Below, piece after piece: positions 63,734 to 64,000 of a DNA stretch of 64,000 nt. The notes under the pieces are model-generated. The model did not search any database, was not told the DNA's origin, and saw only the letters and a list, made by a program, of their open reading frames with translations. Source of the stretch: JABCZS01 sp041660525 (GTDB lineage Bacteria > Pseudomonadota > Gammaproteobacteria > JABCZS01). Location: contig JBAZWD010000001.1 of assembly GCA_041660525.1 (NCBI GenBank), positions 1 through 64,000 of the forward strand, written 5' to 3'. Numbering within the stretch: position 1 is the first letter of the stretch; each line of letters opens with the position of its first letter. The translations under genes and the position numbers were made by a program.

Positions 63734-64000
63734 GTGCTACTAAATGTCGGTCGCCAGCAAGCTGTAAAAATTTTAATCGCTCAACTATCTGTCTGCCTAA
63801 TAGTTGCGATCACTTATAGCGCATTACAAGGCTTTGATGCGGCTTATTCAGCATTATGGGGCGGCTTAACCTGTGTTATTGCTAACTTTTTCTTTTTTCG
63901 CAAAGCATTTAAATATGCTGGCGCACAAGCCGCACAAAAAATGATGCGAGGCTTTATGTTTGGACAGTTAGGTAAATTTGTTATTACTGTAGGATTATTT
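63734..64000 (+). CDS. atpI: ATP synthase protein I (AtpI), 3' truncated by window edge
   Basis: The GTG at 63734 has AAGG 6 nt before it. The visible 89 residues begin LLNVGRQQAVKILIAQL and contain the hydrophobic helices and FFFFRKAFKYAG, matching AtpI, which helps assemble the c-ring of F-type ATP synthase. The gene runs off the right edge; the atp operon should follow. Confidence 0.85.
   Translation, partial: MLLNVGRQQAVKILIAQLSVCLIVAITYSALQGFDAAYSALWGGLTCVIANFFFFRKAFKYAGAQAAQKMMRGFMFGQLGKFVITVGLF

Noticed and set aside
1..64000. CRISPR arrays, tRNA or rRNA genes, complete insertion sequences
   Set aside because: No regular spacer-repeat series, no tRNA T-loop signatures in the gaps, and no transposase frames were found by eye.

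Overview
The window is an AT-rich, densely packed chromosome segment from a gammaproteobacterium. Chromosomal gene orders typical of that class are present: rho next to trxA, gpmI-envC-ctpA, a rhodanese gene with grxC-secB-gpsA, lptM-lysA-dapF, dprA-smg-topA opposite fmt, trkA-trkH, mutY and rpmB-rpmG before the atp operon. The biotin genes are ordered bioB-F-H-C-D. A eukaryote-like Ser/Thr kinase, unknown proteins with effector-like features, a JmjC/cupin gene and several broken genes suggest a host-associated lineage such as Legionellales/Coxiellaceae. That placement is an inference from gene content and style; no marker sequence was compared.

Layout. 1-7200: a DipZ-type redox protein cut by the left edge, a frameshifted DUF4143 ATPase, tsaD-plsY opposite folB-midA, a 42-codon ORF and the kinase. 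7186-18303 (minus strand): thrC/thrB/thrA, a cysteine-rich membrane protein with its own strong promoter, rho, trxA, ctpA, envC and gpmI. 18389-24447: rhodanese-grxC-secB-gpsA, an unknown gene, trmL, glnA and a Bcr/CflA transporter. 24422-35964: a second DUF4143 ATPase, cca, an NDUFA9-like reductase, comF, the biotin operon ending in sodC, a degenerate KDPG-aldolase-like gene, a small membrane protein, pyrE and xth. 35952-37160: an MFS gene remnant and an inserted ImmA/IrrE metallopeptidase plus membrane protein pair between duplicated scraps of that remnant. 37176-46800: an RND pump and its adaptor, lptM-lysA-dapF, a DsbB-like protein, OsmC, rhodanese, a Bro-N plus Trypco2-like pair, and rpoH. 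46800-64000: mrcA, terC, lysE, the frameshifted cupin gene, topA-smg-dprA, fmt, trkA-trkH, asmA-mutY, a Panacea-type toxin-antitoxin pair, rpmB-rpmG and the start of atpI.

How the genes work together. The thr operon makes threonine from aspartate; lysA and dapF finish lysine and diaminopimelate. bioC and bioH build and release the pimeloyl chain, and bioF, bioD and bioB complete biotin; the aminotransferase bioA is not here. EnvC, CtpA and MrcA act on the cell wall, and the RND pair is an efflux system without a local outer-membrane channel.

Most notable signals: a near-perfect CIRCE (HrcA operator) element against the rpoH start; a candidate minus-strand small RNA of about 65 nt between rpmG and atpI; a KDPG-aldolase homologue without its Schiff-base lysine, catalytic glutamate or a normal start codon; a Panacea-domain toxin-antitoxin operon with operator-like repeats; and the ImmA-like two-gene insert. 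No rRNA, tRNA, CRISPR array or complete insertion sequence was seen.
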